DNA from: Vibrio galatheae
GTDB taxonomy: Bacteria; Pseudomonadota; Gammaproteobacteria; Enterobacterales; Vibrionaceae
Reading direction: 5' to 3'
Length of the DNA stretch: 64,000 bases
Assembly: GCF_000967545.1 (NCBI RefSeq)
Contig: NZ_JXXV01000018.1
Location: 1 to 64,000 of the forward strand
In this document: positions 45,205 to 57,100 of the stretch, one piece after another
Layout of the letters: every line of letters begins with the position of its first letter
Position numbering within the stretch: the stretch's first letter is position 1
Program-made: the position numbers and the translations under genes
Notes under the pieces: generated by a model
Seen by the model: the letters and a program-made list of their open reading frames with translations, nothing else
What the model was told of the DNA's origin: nothing
The model's database searches: none

Positions 45205-46896
45205 ATGCCGTCTTCTCTTCAACGATTCCAATACCTACCTATTGTAACATTGGCCCTGTCGATGCTGATAGGTGGCTACGTGTTTCACAATACTATGCTC
45301 AACTGGACCAATCGGATTGTGAGTGGGTATATGTCAGGCTTACTTGACGATGTTGCCTACCAGATCCATGAGCATAAGCTGGACCTGTATAGCATGACAC
45401 CGGAATCGGTTGATGACTTTATCGACAACTTATCTCAATCTCGAATTGGTCAGCGTTTTACCGTTATCCATAGTAGTGGCAAGGTGCTCGGCGATTCACA
45501 ACTCCCCAAGCGAGAAATTGAATTACTTGATGATCATAGCCAACGTACCGAGATCGCGAGTGCGCTAAATTCGGGGTTTGGCATCTCCAAGCGGTATAGT
45601 GAATCGCTCAATCAAGACCTACTCTACGTAGCTAAACTGCTCAAGTTACCACCAGCTGAATATGATCATGACACAAAATATGTGATTCGCATGGCGATGC
45701 CCCTGACGACACTTGCGGCAATGACCAACGATTTAGAACACATTATCTACGCATTAATGTTTGCCTCGTTCGTTGTTATCATCGCGTCCTCTTGGTTTAG
45801 CCATCGCAAAATGTACGCGCTGGTGAATTACGAACGACAACAACAAGAGCGACGTATAGAGAAAAGTACCCGCGAGATCGCTCTACTTCATCAACTGGCA
45901 AACATGCTCGCGGCCTGTAACAGTATTAAGGAAGCTCAAGTGGTTGTTGCCGATATTATCCCTAGGTTGCTGGGTGATATTAATGGTTGTGTCTCAATTA
46001 TGCGTGAATCGCGTAATCAACTCGAAGTGAAACTGGACTGGGGTGGAGAGTGGCCATCCAGTAAGGTGTACACCCCGAACGATTGCTGGGCTCTACGCAA
46101 AGGCAAATTTCACCTATCTCATGAAAAACACCACAATCTAGTTTGCAATCATATGAGTGACTTGGAAGAAGATGGTTCGACACTCTGTATTCCCCTCACG
46201 GCTCACGGCAATACCGTCGGTATGTTCCACCTCTATTTCGGCGACCAATCTCTGCACGTCAGTGAAGAAATCAAGTTGCTCGCTTTCACGCTGGCTGAAC
46301 ACCTTGGTTTGGGTCTGGCTAATTTGAGTCTGCAAGAAAAACTCCGTTCACAGGCCATGCGCGATCCCCTTACTGGATTATTCAATCGACGCTATTTCGA
46401 GGAAGTGTTTGATAAAGAGTGGTCGAAGGCTGAGCATGACCATCAACCTCTCTCACTACTGATGCTCGACCTCGATCACTTTAAGCGTTTCAATGACAAC
46501 TTTGGCCATGACGCAGGCGATTACGTTCTTAAAGCGATCTCAAGCTTGTTAAACCGAATCATTGATGAAAACCAAGTAGCTTGTCGCTTAGGCGGTGAAG
46601 AGCTGGCGATTATCTGTCCTGACACGTCAAGTCACACTGCTTTAAGCTTGGCGAAGCATATCGTTGACTCAGTAAGAGAATTACATCTCGATCTGAAGGG
46701 TTTATCACTCGGTCAGCTTGGTGTATCAATTGGCGTAACCACATTCCCTGACTTTGATGCATCTACAGAAGAATTAATTAAAGCCGCAGATACCGCTTTG
46801 TATCAAGCCAAACAGCAAGGGCGAAGCCAAGCGGTGCACTCGCATATCAGCGAGGAAACAGCGAACGTATCGGACATCATGCCACTCAAATCTTAA
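45205..46896 (+). CDS. Diguanylate cyclase with periplasmic sensor and GAF domain
   Basis: 563 residues: two membrane segments (about 10-30 and 182-202) around a periplasmic sensor, a GAF-like domain (about 230-385, with Cys-rich segments), and an active GGDEF domain using the GGEEL variant (RLGGEELAIICPD, about 475). DPLTGLFNRRYFEEVF marks the domain start. It probably synthesises cyclic-di-GMP. Monocistronic. It is the fourth cyclic-di-GMP-related gene in 14 kb. Confidence 0.9.
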   Translation: MPSSLQRFQYLPIVTLALSMLIGGYVFHNTMLNWTNRIVSGYMSGLLDDVAYQIHEHKLDLYSMTPESVDDFIDNLSQSRIGQRFTVIHSSGKVLGDSQLPKREIELLDDHSQRTEIASALNSGFGISKRYSESLNQDLLYVAKLLKLPPAEYDHDTKYVIRMAMPLTTLAAMTNDLEHIIYALMFASFVVIIASSWFSHRKMYALVNYERQQQERRIEKSTREIALLHQLANMLAACNSIKEAQVVVADIIPRLLGDINGCVSIMRESRNQLEVKLDWGGEWPSSKVYTPNDCWALRKGKFHLSHEKHHNLVCNHMSDLEEDGSTLCIPLTAHGNTVGMFHLYFGDQSLHVSEEIKLLAFTLAEHLGLGLANLSLQEKLRSQAMRDPLTGLFNRRYFEEVFDKEWSKAEHDHQPLSLLMLDLDHFKRFNDNFGHDAGDYVLKAISSLLNRIIDENQVACRLGGEELAIICPDTSSHTALSLAKHIVDSVRELHLDLKGLSLGQLGVSIGVTTFPDFDASTEELIKAADTALYQAKQQGRSQAVHSHISEETANVSDIMPLKS

Positions 46897-46954
46897 CCTA
46901 AGTAGGCAAAGTCTAATGGGCTGTCGGTAATGAATTTCTGATCTGCCCTCACAC

Positions 46955-46969
46955 TAGACGACTGGTCTA
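46955..46969. promoter_or_regulatory. NemR-type operator, copy 1 (before the regulator gene)
   Basis: TAGAC-GACTG-GTCTA, a perfect inverted repeat with a 5-bp spacer, 22 bp upstream of the regulator's ATG. The same 15 bases recur at 47630. Confidence 0.85.
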
Positions 46970-46990
46970 TTTTTAATTATATTGTTCGCC

Positions 46991-47575
46991 ATGAACATAA
47001 AAACAAATGACACACGCCAGCATATACTCGACGTAGGTTATGAATTGGTAGTAACAAAAGGCTTTACCGCGGTAGGTTTGTCACAGCTACTCAAAGCAGC
47101 AGACGTGCCCAAAGGCTCCTTTTATCATTACTTCAAGTCTAAAGAGCAGTTCGGCGAAGCTTTGATAGAAAATTACTTTAAAACTTATCTTGCCCGCATC
47201 AACCTTGTTTTTAACTCTGAGCAAGGCTCTGCTTATCAGCGACTAATGGGTTACTTCCAACGTTGGCTTGAAGTAGAAAATGGCGTATGCAACGCCAATC
47301 GCTGCCTAGTGGTTAAGTTAAGTGCTGAAGTGTCTGATCTGTCTGAACCAATGAGATTAGCGCTTGCCAATGGTGCTGAGTGCATCATTGATGCTATTGC
47401 GCAATGTATTCAATCTGGGGTGAATGATGGATCCATTTCGGTACCAGACACACAGGCGGTAGCTACCCAGTTATACCAACAATGGCTTGGGGCCAGCTTG
47501 CTTAACAAACTGCTCCAAGACCAATCTCATCTTGAGCGCAGCCTAGACACCACTCATAAGCTTCTAAGCGCATAA
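46991..47575 (+). CDS. nemR: NemR-like electrophile-sensing TetR repressor
   Basis: 194-residue TetR-family repressor. The N-terminal helix-turn-helix VGLSQLLKAADVPKGSFYHYF and the segment LVVKLSAEVSDLSEPMR are very close to E. coli NemR. The redox cysteine that senses HOCl, methylglyoxal and quinones in NemR (Cys 106 there) corresponds to Cys 105 here (NANRCLVVKLS). ATG 46991 is preferred over an upstream TTG. It is followed by curA rather than the nemA enoate reductase found in E. coli. Two identical operators show autoregulation and control of curA. Confidence 0.85.
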   Translation: MNIKTNDTRQHILDVGYELVVTKGFTAVGLSQLLKAADVPKGSFYHYFKSKEQFGEALIENYFKTYLARINLVFNSEQGSAYQRLMGYFQRWLEVENGVCNANRCLVVKLSAEVSDLSEPMRLALANGAECIIDAIAQCIQSGVNDGSISVPDTQAVATQLYQQWLGASLLNKLLQDQSHLERSLDTTHKLLSA

Positions 47576-47583
47576 ATTACACA

Positions 47584-47618
47584 TTCCCGCTATGCTTGAT
47601 CAGCTGCGGGAATTTTTT
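47584..47618 (+). terminator. Terminator between nemR and curA
   Basis: TTCCCGC (47584-47590) pairs with GCGGGAA (47606-47612), followed by six Ts. The two genes are thus separate transcripts, each with its own operator. Confidence 0.75.
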
Positions 47619-47629
47619 GAAACACCAAC

Positions 47630-47644
47630 TAGACGACTGGTCTA
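47630..47644. promoter_or_regulatory. NemR-type operator, copy 2 (before curA)
   Basis: Identical to the 15-bp site at 46955, including the two bases 5' of it, and 13 bp upstream of the first curA ATG. Binding here would block curA transcription. Confidence 0.85.
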
Positions 47645-47656
47645 ATAACAGGACAG

Positions 47657-48691
47657 ATGATGACTAATAACTTAAATCGACAAATCGTACTTGCTTCACG
47701 CCCAACAGGCGCACCTGTCGCCGAGAACTTCCGCTTACAAGAGAGTGTAAAACCAACACCAGATCAGGGTGAGATGTTACTGCGTAGCGTCTATTTATCA
47801 CTCGACCCTTACATGCGTGGTCGCATGAGTGACGCCAAGTCCTACGCAGAACCAGTGGCATTGAACGACGTTATGGTCGGCGGAACAGTATGCCAAGTAG
47901 AAACGTCGAATCATCCAGATTTTGTCGCTGGCGAATGGGTTCTGGCATACACTGGCTGGCAAGACTACGGAATTTCAAATGGCGAAGGTCTCATCAAATT
48001 GGGCCAGAACCCGACGCACCCTTCTTATGCATTGGGCGTTATGGGCATGCCCGGTTTTACCGCTTATATGGGGCTGCTGGATATCGGCCAGCCTAAAGAA
48101 GGAGATACGTTAGTTGTCGCCGCAGCAACTGGCGCTGTGGGTTCTATGGTTGGTCAAATTGGCAAACTCAAGGGATGCCGTGTGATTGGGGTTGCTGGGG
48201 GTGAAGAAAAATGCCGTTTTGCAAAAGAGCAATTGGGTTTCGACGAATGTGTAGATCACAAAGCCGATGACTTTGCCGAACAACTCGCTAAGGCTTGTGA
48301 TCAGGGAATCGACATCTACTTTGAAAACGTTGGCGGAAAGGTGTTTGACGCTGTCATGCCACTGCTTAACACAGGTGCACGTATCCCACTGTGTGGTTTA
48401 ATCTCCCAGTACAATGCAACTGAACTCCCGCAAGGGCCAGACAGAATGTCACTACTGATGGGTCAGCTACTGGTCAAACGAATCAAGATGCAAGGCTTTA
48501 TCATTTTTGATGACTACGCCGACCGCTATGGAGAGTTCGCCGCCGACATGAGCCAATGGTTGGCAACAGGCAAAATCCACTATCGTGAGCATTTAGTCGA
48601 AGGGTTTGAACAGGCTCCAGAAGCCTTTATCGGCCTATTAGAAGGGAAAAACTTTGGTAAGCTCGTCGTACAGACTAACCAACCACTGTAA
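47657..48691 (+). CDS. curA: NADPH-dependent medium-chain reductase (CurA type)
   Basis: 344-residue zinc-independent medium-chain dehydrogenase that reduces enones such as curcumin or alkenals with NADPH. It shows YLSLDPYMRGRMSD, VMGMPGFTAYMGLLDIGQPK, the nucleotide loop VVAAATGAVGSMVGQIG and YFENVGGKVFDAV, matching E. coli CurA. Tandem ATGs lie at 47657 and 47660; AGGA favours the second. It is controlled by the adjacent NemR-like repressor, so it probably detoxifies electrophiles. Confidence 0.9.
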   Translation: MMTNNLNRQIVLASRPTGAPVAENFRLQESVKPTPDQGEMLLRSVYLSLDPYMRGRMSDAKSYAEPVALNDVMVGGTVCQVETSNHPDFVAGEWVLAYTGWQDYGISNGEGLIKLGQNPTHPSYALGVMGMPGFTAYMGLLDIGQPKEGDTLVVAAATGAVGSMVGQIGKLKGCRVIGVAGGEEKCRFAKEQLGFDECVDHKADDFAEQLAKACDQGIDIYFENVGGKVFDAVMPLLNTGARIPLCGLISQYNATELPQGPDRMSLLMGQLLVKRIKMQGFIIFDDYADRYGEFAADMSQWLATGKIHYREHLVEGFEQAPEAFIGLLEGKNFGKLVVQTNQPL

Positions 48692-48877
48692 CGTGCGTTA
48701 GACAAGCTGCACCGCCTTAAGTAATCAAGATCTAAGCGCATCAACTGGCAAAAAGCGTAACAACTTGAAATTGAGTTCTACTAACTGCCTTACTCTCCAC
48801 CAACTAAGAGCTGCCTAGTCTATAGGCAGCTCAGTTGTTCATATCTTAACAATGCGCTTACACACTTTGAGTGTTAG

Positions 48878-51224
<2,347 letters not shown>

Positions 51225-51228
51225 CGAG

Positions 51229-51265
51229 ATAGCCTCTACTGGACAGTTAATCCAGTAGAGGCTAT
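51229..51265 (+). terminator. Long hairpin after katG
   Basis: A 15-bp perfect stem (51229-51243 with 51251-51265) with a 7-nt loop just after the stop. No T-run follows, so it may protect the 3' end or end transcription with Rho. Confidence 0.5.
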
Positions 51266-51408
51266 ACATCAAATATTAGTGTCCTAGTCAACTTGGCAAA
51301 ATAATCAAAGTTGCACTAGGTTTAAAGAAGTAACCAAACTTAAGAACTGAGGCGCATATCGCGCCTCACAATCGACATAACAAGTGTTACTAATAAGGAG
51401 AGTTGGTT

Positions 51409-51468
51409 ATGAAAGGCTTCGATTTTTTCAAGTTGTTTGATACCAAAGAACTGTTCATTTATTACTGA
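51409..51468 (+). CDS. Candidate 19-residue small protein
   Basis: MKGFDFFKLFDTKELFIYY, with an excellent ribosome site (AAGGAGA, 7 nt upstream). It follows a GC-rich hairpin (GAGGCG/CGCCTC, 51348-51366) and overlaps the convergent dehydrogenase gene by 7 bp. Too short to classify. The amphipathic, aromatic composition would suit a membrane-surface peptide. Confidence 0.35.
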   Translation: MKGFDFFKLFDTKELFIYY

Positions 51469-52340
51469 TGTTTCGCAACCGCTTTCATCAGTACCGATGT
51501 GTCCATACGTCCGAAGCCATCTTGCTGCAGTTCGGCGTATTGTTCATCAACCTGTTTCGTTAATGGTAAGTTCAACCCGACGCGCTCAGCTTCCTTAAGA
51601 CAGAAACCAAGATCTTTGCGCATCCAGTCAATGGCAAAGCCAAAGTCAAACTTATCTTGTGACATTGTCACGGCGCGATTTTCCATTTGCCAAGAGCCCG
51701 CAGCGCCATGCTTTAATGTTTCGACCACCTGTTCAATATCCAGACCTGTTTTTTGCGCCAGTAATAAGGCTTCACTTAAGCCTTGAAGGATGCCGCCAAT
51801 ACAAATCTGGTTCACCATCTTACAGCGTTGTCCTTGACCATTTTCGCCCAGTAGAGACATCTGCTTAGCATACACGTTCATCACGGGCGCGACTTGTTGA
51901 AAAACTTCCTGCTCACCACCACACATAATGGTCAGCACTCCATTTTCGGCTCCTGCTTGCCCTCCGGAAACAGGGGCGTCAATAAAGTCGTTACCATTCT
52001 CTTTAGCTGCGACGGCAAGTTCGACAGCAAGTTCTGCCGAAGTGGTAGTATGATCAACGAGAATAGCTCCCGGTTTCAGGCCCGCGAGCACACCCTCTTC
52101 ACCGTATATTACGCTGCGCACGTCATCGTCATTACCTACACAGACAAATACAATGTCACAACCTTGGGCAGCGAGCTTTGGCGTGTCGCATGCAATACCT
52201 TGATATTCCTGCGCCCACTTTTCGGCTTTTGCTTTGGTACGATTGAAGACTTGGGTCGAGTGCCCCGCTTTACTTAAGTAGCCCGCCATTGGATAGCCCA
52301 TAACTCCCAAACCAATAAAAGCGACGTTGTGCTGACTCAT
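51462..52340 (-). CDS. Beta-hydroxyacid dehydrogenase family oxidoreductase
   Basis: 292 residues. It has a Rossmann motif FIGLGVMGYPMAGYLSKAGH, the substrate loop DAPVSGGQAGAENGVLTIM, and catalytic Lys in GQGQRCKMVNQ followed by the C-terminal helical domain (WMRKDLGFCLKEAERVGLNLP). The family includes 3-hydroxyisobutyrate, tartronate-semialdehyde and gamma-hydroxybutyrate/succinic-semialdehyde enzymes, and the substrate is not resolved. AAGGAATCTAC precedes ATG. It stands alone. Confidence 0.85.
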   Translation of the reverse strand: MSQHNVAFIGLGVMGYPMAGYLSKAGHSTQVFNRTKAKAEKWAQEYQGIACDTPKLAAQGCDIVFVCVGNDDDVRSVIYGEEGVLAGLKPGAILVDHTTTSAELAVELAVAAKENGNDFIDAPVSGGQAGAENGVLTIMCGGEQEVFQQVAPVMNVYAKQMSLLGENGQGQRCKMVNQICIGGILQGLSEALLLAQKTGLDIEQVVETLKHGAAGSWQMENRAVTMSQDKFDFGFAIDWMRKDLGFCLKEAERVGLNLPLTKQVDEQYAELQQDGFGRMDTSVLMKAVAKHQ

Positions 52341-52567
52341 GTAGATTCCTTTGCATATATTGTGGTAAGTACGACAGTCTACTAAACAATACGACCAAGG
52401 TTTACTAGTAATTGAAGCTTTAGATCGTCATTGAGGCCGTCGTTACGCAAAAGCCGTGCGCTAAGAAACCGAACAACCAAGCCACTCGATAGCCCGTTGG
52501 AATTTTTACTCTGCGTTGTTTGTATGCCAGAATACGCACTCAAGCCAATATGGATTATGCCGTACCT

Positions 52568-53215
52568 ATGAAATTTAAAGCTGCCATCTTTGATATGGAT
52601 GGCCTGTTACTCGATACAGAACGCGTATGTATGCGTGTTTTCAAGCAAGCTTGTGAAAACGTCAACTTGCCTTTTTATGAAGATAACTACCTGTCAATTA
52701 TCGGTAAAAACTCTGCTGGTATTGAAAAAGTTTTTCGTAAAACTTACGGAGATGACTTAGAAAAGCTCCAAACTGAGTGGCGCAAGAACTACGATGCAAT
52801 CGTGAAACACCAAGCGATTCCAGTCAAACACGGTGTTATCGAATTGCTCGAATGGCTCAAAGCACACAATATTCCAACAGCCGTTGCCACTTCCACTCAC
52901 CGCGAAGTTGCACTCATCAAACTCGAACTGGCCGGACTTTCACAATACTTCGATAGTTTTACTTGCGGCTGCGAAGTGAAAAATGGCAAACCAGACCCAG
53001 AGATTTACTTGCTCGCAGCTGAGCGACTTGGCGTTCCAGCCGAACAATGCCTTGCATTTGAAGACTCAAATAATGGGGTACGTAGTGCAACTGCAGCCAA
53101 GATGACAACATTCCAAATACCCGACTTGGTTGCCCCGTGTGACGAAGTAAAAGCGCTGGGTCATAACATATTTCCATCACTCCAAGACGCACTTATTTAC
53201 CTAAAAAACGCTTAG
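52568..53215 (+). CDS. HAD-superfamily hydrolase (beta-phosphoglucomutase-like)
   Basis: 215-residue phosphatase. HAD motif I DMDGLLLDTE (nucleophile Asp 9), motif II VATSTHR, motif III Lys in NGKPDPEIY, and motif IV FEDSNNGVRSA are all present, with a helical cap (about 17-85). Upstream in-frame starts (TTG 52520, ATG 52550) exist, but ATG 52568 places the usual few residues before motif I. It probably dephosphorylates a sugar phosphate. Confidence 0.85.
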   Translation: MKFKAAIFDMDGLLLDTERVCMRVFKQACENVNLPFYEDNYLSIIGKNSAGIEKVFRKTYGDDLEKLQTEWRKNYDAIVKHQAIPVKHGVIELLEWLKAHNIPTAVATSTHREVALIKLELAGLSQYFDSFTCGCEVKNGKPDPEIYLLAAERLGVPAEQCLAFEDSNNGVRSATAAKMTTFQIPDLVAPCDEVKALGHNIFPSLQDALIYLKNA

Positions 53216-53296
53216 GTTGGATTCGAACTGTTGGTCTGTTGCTAGCATGCTGTAGGCCGACAGATACAGCGTTCTGGTTTCCTTAAAAACAAGTAC

Positions 53297-53332
53297 ACCC
53301 GATCAAGTTGCATTCAACGAAAAGGATCGGGT
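53297..53332. repeat. Nested inverted repeat downstream of the binding-protein gene
   Basis: ACCCGATC (53297-53304) and GATCGGGT (53325-53332) enclose an inner AGTTG/CAACG pair. A weak T-run on the minus strand (GTTTTT) lies 10 bp beyond, so it may end the minus-strand gene. Confidence 0.35.
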
Positions 53333-53380
53333 AAAAACTCAAAACAACGTCTTGGAATCACTACCACAGTTCTCGGTCGA

Positions 53381-54166
53381 CTACCTCTCTGGTGTTAAGT
53401 ATTTCTTCATGCTGTGCGCCATCACCTCATCTCTAACTTCACTTGTCACCTGCCATACTCGTCTCACCAACTCGGGGTTTTCGTCAGTAAATTTATGGCC
53501 AAAGATCAGATAGTAGTCCTTAGTGGATATTGGCGGAGTCACTCTTTCAATATTGGTTAAATTGTTTTCATCGATGTAACTGTTGGCAATGTTACTTTGA
53601 ATCGCGATAGCAGCCAGTCGTTTCTTGCTTAACATCTCGAACAGCTTGCCTGTACTTTCTATCTCGATTGTATTGACTTGATTTTCTTTTAGTTTCTTTG
53701 CGATCGAAAAACCACCATGAGCACCAATCGGCACATCACCTATAGACTGTAACGCTACGCCATCCCAAGCTAACGTTTGATCTTTGAGCTTATAAAAAAA
53801 GTAATCTAGCGTTGCGATACGCATAGTGCTGTCAGCGTGTTGGCTGTCCATAGGGTAATTGGCGTATTGCGCGCGTTCAGTGCTGTACGAAAAAATAAAA
53901 CCGCCATCCACTTGATTCGCTCTGATTTGACTGAGCACTCTTTTCCCGGGCAGCCGTACGTATTCAACGTTGATATTTAGCTGTTCGGCCACTTGCTTGA
54001 TGACATCAATTGACAAACCTGGTGGCGTGGAAACCGACTCCCCATTCCCCATCTGAAACGGGAACGATTCAACATCTGAATACGCTAGCGTGATTGTCTT
54101 CGTGGGTTGGGCATATGAACTACTTGAGCTTAACGAGAGAAACAATATGAAGAAGAGATAGCGCAT
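53381..54166 (-). CDS. Orphan periplasmic solute-binding protein, family 3
   Basis: 261 residues with a signal peptide (about 1-19) and a bacterial family-3 binding fold (YSDVESFPFQMGNGES, PPGLSIDVIKQVAEQLNINVEYV, GKRVLSQIRANQVDGGF). There is no permease or ATPase next to it. Similar orphan proteins occur widely in vibrios and may work with a distant transporter or a sensor. The substrate is probably an amino acid or related small molecule, but this is family knowledge only. Confidence 0.8.
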   Translation of the reverse strand: MRYLFFILFLSLSSSSSYAQPTKTITLAYSDVESFPFQMGNGESVSTPPGLSIDVIKQVAEQLNINVEYVRLPGKRVLSQIRANQVDGGFIFSYSTERAQYANYPMDSQHADSTMRIATLDYFFYKLKDQTLAWDGVALQSIGDVPIGAHGGFSIAKKLKENQVNTIEIESTGKLFEMLSKKRLAAIAIQSNIANSYIDENNLTNIERVTPPISTKDYYLIFGHKFTDENPELVRRVWQVTSEVRDEVMAHSMKKYLTPER

Positions 54167-54490
54167 TAAGCCTTGCCCTAATTTAGGTTAATATTACTTT
54201 TATCAGTATAGTGTGCTGGTCGTGAGTACGAAATTGTTTAGCCTTCAATCTGCTGTGATACTTTCAACCTGATGGACACTATCCAACGCCTAAGTCTTTA
54301 CTAGGGGTTTGCCTAGCTAGCTTACATCCAATTTAACAATCGTAACATCTTGTTACTTATTGTCTAACCAAAAGTTTTTTCTCAGTACAAATCGTTTACC
54401 TGCTCTATATTTACTTATAAGTATTTAAGTGAAACTGATAACACATCCATTGATTTTTGTATCTATCCGCTAACCGTATGAGGAAACACT

Positions 54491-55396
54491 GTGCATATAG
54501 CTATTCTTTCTCGAAATGAAAATCTCTATTCCACTCGTCGCTTGAAGGAAGCTGGCGAGGCTCATGGGCACCAAATTGACATCATAGATACCCTGCATTG
54601 TTATATGGATATCACCAGCAGTAGTCCAAAAGTTCGCTACCAAGGCAAAGACCTCCCTGCCTATGATGCTGTGATCCCACGTATTGGCTCCTCCATCACT
54701 TTCTATGGCACCGCCGTCGTGCGTCAATTTGAAATGATGGGCACGTTCTGCGTCAACGAATCTGTCGCGATCAGTCGTTCACGAGACAAACTTCGCTCAT
54801 TGCAACTTTTATCTCGAAAAGGGATCGGCCTACCTCGCACGGGTTTTGCGAGCAAGCCCGATAAAATTCAAGATGTGATTAAAAATGTTGGTGGCGCGCC
54901 TTTGGTGATTAAGCTACTCGAAGGAACTCAAGGCATCGGCGTGGTACTGGCAGAAACGAACAAAGCGGCTGAAAGCGTCATCGAGGCGTTTATGGGATTA
55001 AAAGCCAACATTCTGGTTCAAGAGTTTATCAAAGAAGCCGGTGGTGCCGACATTCGATGCTTCGTTGTCGGCGGCAAAGTCATCGCCGCGATGAAACGTC
55101 AGGCCGAAGAAGGCGAATTTCGCTCCAACCTGCACCGCGGTGGCAGCGCGCAGCTCGTGCGCCTTAGCAAAGATGAACGACTCACCGCCATTAATGCGGC
55201 CAAAGCAATGGGACTGAACCTATGTGGGGTAGATATTTTACGCTCAAACCGCGGGCCTGTGGTGATGGAAGTAAACTCATCTCCGGGCTTAGAGGGCATT
55301 GAAACCGCTACAAACAAAGACGTCGCTGGCATGATTTTCGACTTTATCGAAAAGAACGCCAAACCCAATGCGACAAAGACACGCGGTAAAGGTTAA
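54491..55396 (+). CDS. rimK: Ribosomal protein S6 glutamate ligase RimK
   Basis: 301-residue ATP-grasp ligase that adds glutamates to the C terminus of ribosomal protein S6. It shows [20 protein letters not shown] at the start, [35 protein letters not shown], and [13 protein letters not shown] with [14 protein letters not shown] (metal and ATP ligands). It begins at GTG 54491 with AGGAAA upstream. It is linked to a RimB-type protein 120 bp downstream, a known pairing. Confidence 0.94.
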   Translation: MHIAILSRNENLYSTRRLKEAGEAHGHQIDIIDTLHCYMDITSSSPKVRYQGKDLPAYDAVIPRIGSSITFYGTAVVRQFEMMGTFCVNESVAISRSRDKLRSLQLLSRKGIGLPRTGFASKPDKIQDVIKNVGGAPLVIKLLEGTQGIGVVLAETNKAAESVIEAFMGLKANILVQEFIKEAGGADIRCFVVGGKVIAAMKRQAEEGEFRSNLHRGGSAQLVRLSKDERLTAINAAKAMGLNLCGVDILRSNRGPVVMEVNSSPGLEGIETATNKDVAGMIFDFIEKNAKPNATKTRGKG

Positions 55397-55516
55397 TGTA
55401 CATCCATTTGGGCATCGCCAGCCATCCGTAGCCCATTTCCGTTAGGATGAGCTGGCGATAAGGTTGCGTTCTAAAACCATTATGCCGAACCAATTAACCC
55501 ACTCAGGCGATACTCC

Positions 55517-55978
55517 ATGGACAAATTCATCATTGGCAATTTAGAGCTTGGACATCTACCCGATTTGGGTATTTTTGATTTGCCAGTTCGAATCGACACA
55601 GGGGCGAAAACCTCCTCGTTGCACGTTGATAACATTAAAAAAGTTTCTAAAAACGGTAAGTTACACGTTAATTTCGATTTACACCCGGACATCTACCATT
55701 TAGAAGAAACGGTTCGCTGTTCTGCTCTAGTCGTTGATCTGCGTAAAGTGAAATCTTCCAATGGAAAATCCGAAGATCGATACGTCATCGAAACAACGTT
55801 TGGACTTGGCGACCACACATGGCCAATACAAATCACGCTGACCAATCGTCAGGAAATGAGCTATATGATGCTACTGGGTAGAGAAGGAATGGGCGAGCGC
55901 TTGTATGTTGATCCCAGTCGTTCTTTTGTTGTGCAGGGAAATCCTGTAAAAGATACCGCAAACAGTGATAAGGCGTAA
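55517..55978 (+). CDS. rimB: RimB/DUF785-type retropepsin-like protease
   Basis: 153 residues. DTGAKTSSLHVDN is the aspartyl-protease-like motif of the COG4067 group, long called ATP-dependent zinc protease. LLGREGMGERLYVDPSRSF follows. Homologues beside rimK (RimB) affect S6 modification. The symbol follows context. Short and likely cytosolic; no signal peptide. Confidence 0.82.
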   Translation: MDKFIIGNLELGHLPDLGIFDLPVRIDTGAKTSSLHVDNIKKVSKNGKLHVNFDLHPDIYHLEETVRCSALVVDLRKVKSSNGKSEDRYVIETTFGLGDHTWPIQITLTNRQEMSYMMLLGREGMGERLYVDPSRSFVVQGNPVKDTANSDKA

Positions 55979-56164
55979 CCTTAACCCATATTGGCAGAGT
56001 CATAGCGCTCGCTCAGTGAAGGCTATTTTCAATAGTCGGCATAATTGATGAAAATTTAATAGCTTAAATATACAGAAGCGGTTATATAGTTGATTCGATA
56101 GATAAAACACTTTAATCGAGTTTCAAACCTCCTTTAGGCGAGAACAAAAACTTGGAGCACCGCC

Positions 56165-57100
56165 ATGAACAACTTTTTGATTTCTAGTTGGGATTTCTCG
56201 TCAGGTAAAGCCGTGCCGGCTGCAAACACGTCGAACGAAATAAGCGCCGAACATTGGTATCACTGTCAGCGCGATGCTGTAGGAATTCGTGAATGGCTTG
56301 AAAAGCATCCGCTACCTGAGGCGGTCATCGACTCTTTGTTGGCCGATGATACACGACCACGCTTTGAACAATATGGTTCAGACTGTTTTCTTATCATTCT
56401 ACGCGGCATTAACCTAAACGAAGGTGCGCAGCCAGACGATATGCTGAGTTTGCGCATTATGTGGTATAAGGGCGCATTGATTTCGACACGCAAAGTTCCG
56501 TCAAAAGCGGTGTCTATGCTGATTGAACAGTTGCAACAAGGCAAAGGGCCAGACAATTTATCCGCTCTGCTGGTTGCCATTGCCAGTGGGATCAGCGAAA
56601 GAATCTCAACGTTTCTTGCGCCGATTGATGAACAACTCAATGAAATTGATGTACCCAAAGCGAGCGATTTGCAGACACTGAACGCCCTTCACTCACGTTT
56701 GCTTCGCTTGCGTCGTTATTTAAAGCCACAAAGGTATGCGTTGGAAGATCTGTTAAGTGCTGACCTGCCCGCTTTAAGCTCTCAGGTTCATCATATTAAA
56801 AACTGTTTAGATACAGTGACCAGAATTAACGAGTCAATTGAGTTTTTCTTGGATCAAATAAATCACCTGCTGGCGCATATCAACCAAGAGCAAGCTGAAA
56901 CAATGAACCGCAATACTTACCTATTTTCGGTGGTAGCGGGCATCTTCTTACCCGCTGGTTTCTTTACTGGTTTACTCGGAGTCAACATTGGTGGCATTCC
57001 CGGTATCGATAATCCATTCGCCTTTGTCATTTTCTGCGTCGGTTTACTTGCCGTTATTGCGTTAGAAGTCGTTATTTTAAAGAAATTGAGATTTATTTAA
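56165..57100 (+). CDS. zntB: Zinc transporter ZntB (CorA superfamily)
   Basis: 311 residues: a large cytosolic N-terminal funnel with long helices, then two C-terminal membrane segments (about 255-275 and 285-305) flanking the pore motif GVNIGGIPG, typical of ZntB rather than the GMN of CorA. It moves zinc across the inner membrane. Its stop overlaps the next start (TAATG). Confidence 0.88.
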   Translation: MNNFLISSWDFSSGKAVPAANTSNEISAEHWYHCQRDAVGIREWLEKHPLPEAVIDSLLADDTRPRFEQYGSDCFLIILRGINLNEGAQPDDMLSLRIMWYKGALISTRKVPSKAVSMLIEQLQQGKGPDNLSALLVAIASGISERISTFLAPIDEQLNEIDVPKASDLQTLNALHSRLLRLRRYLKPQRYALEDLLSADLPALSSQVHHIKNCLDTVTRINESIEFFLDQINHLLAHINQEQAETMNRNTYLFSVVAGIFLPAGFFTGLLGVNIGGIPGIDNPFAFVIFCVGLLAVIALEVVILKKLRFI

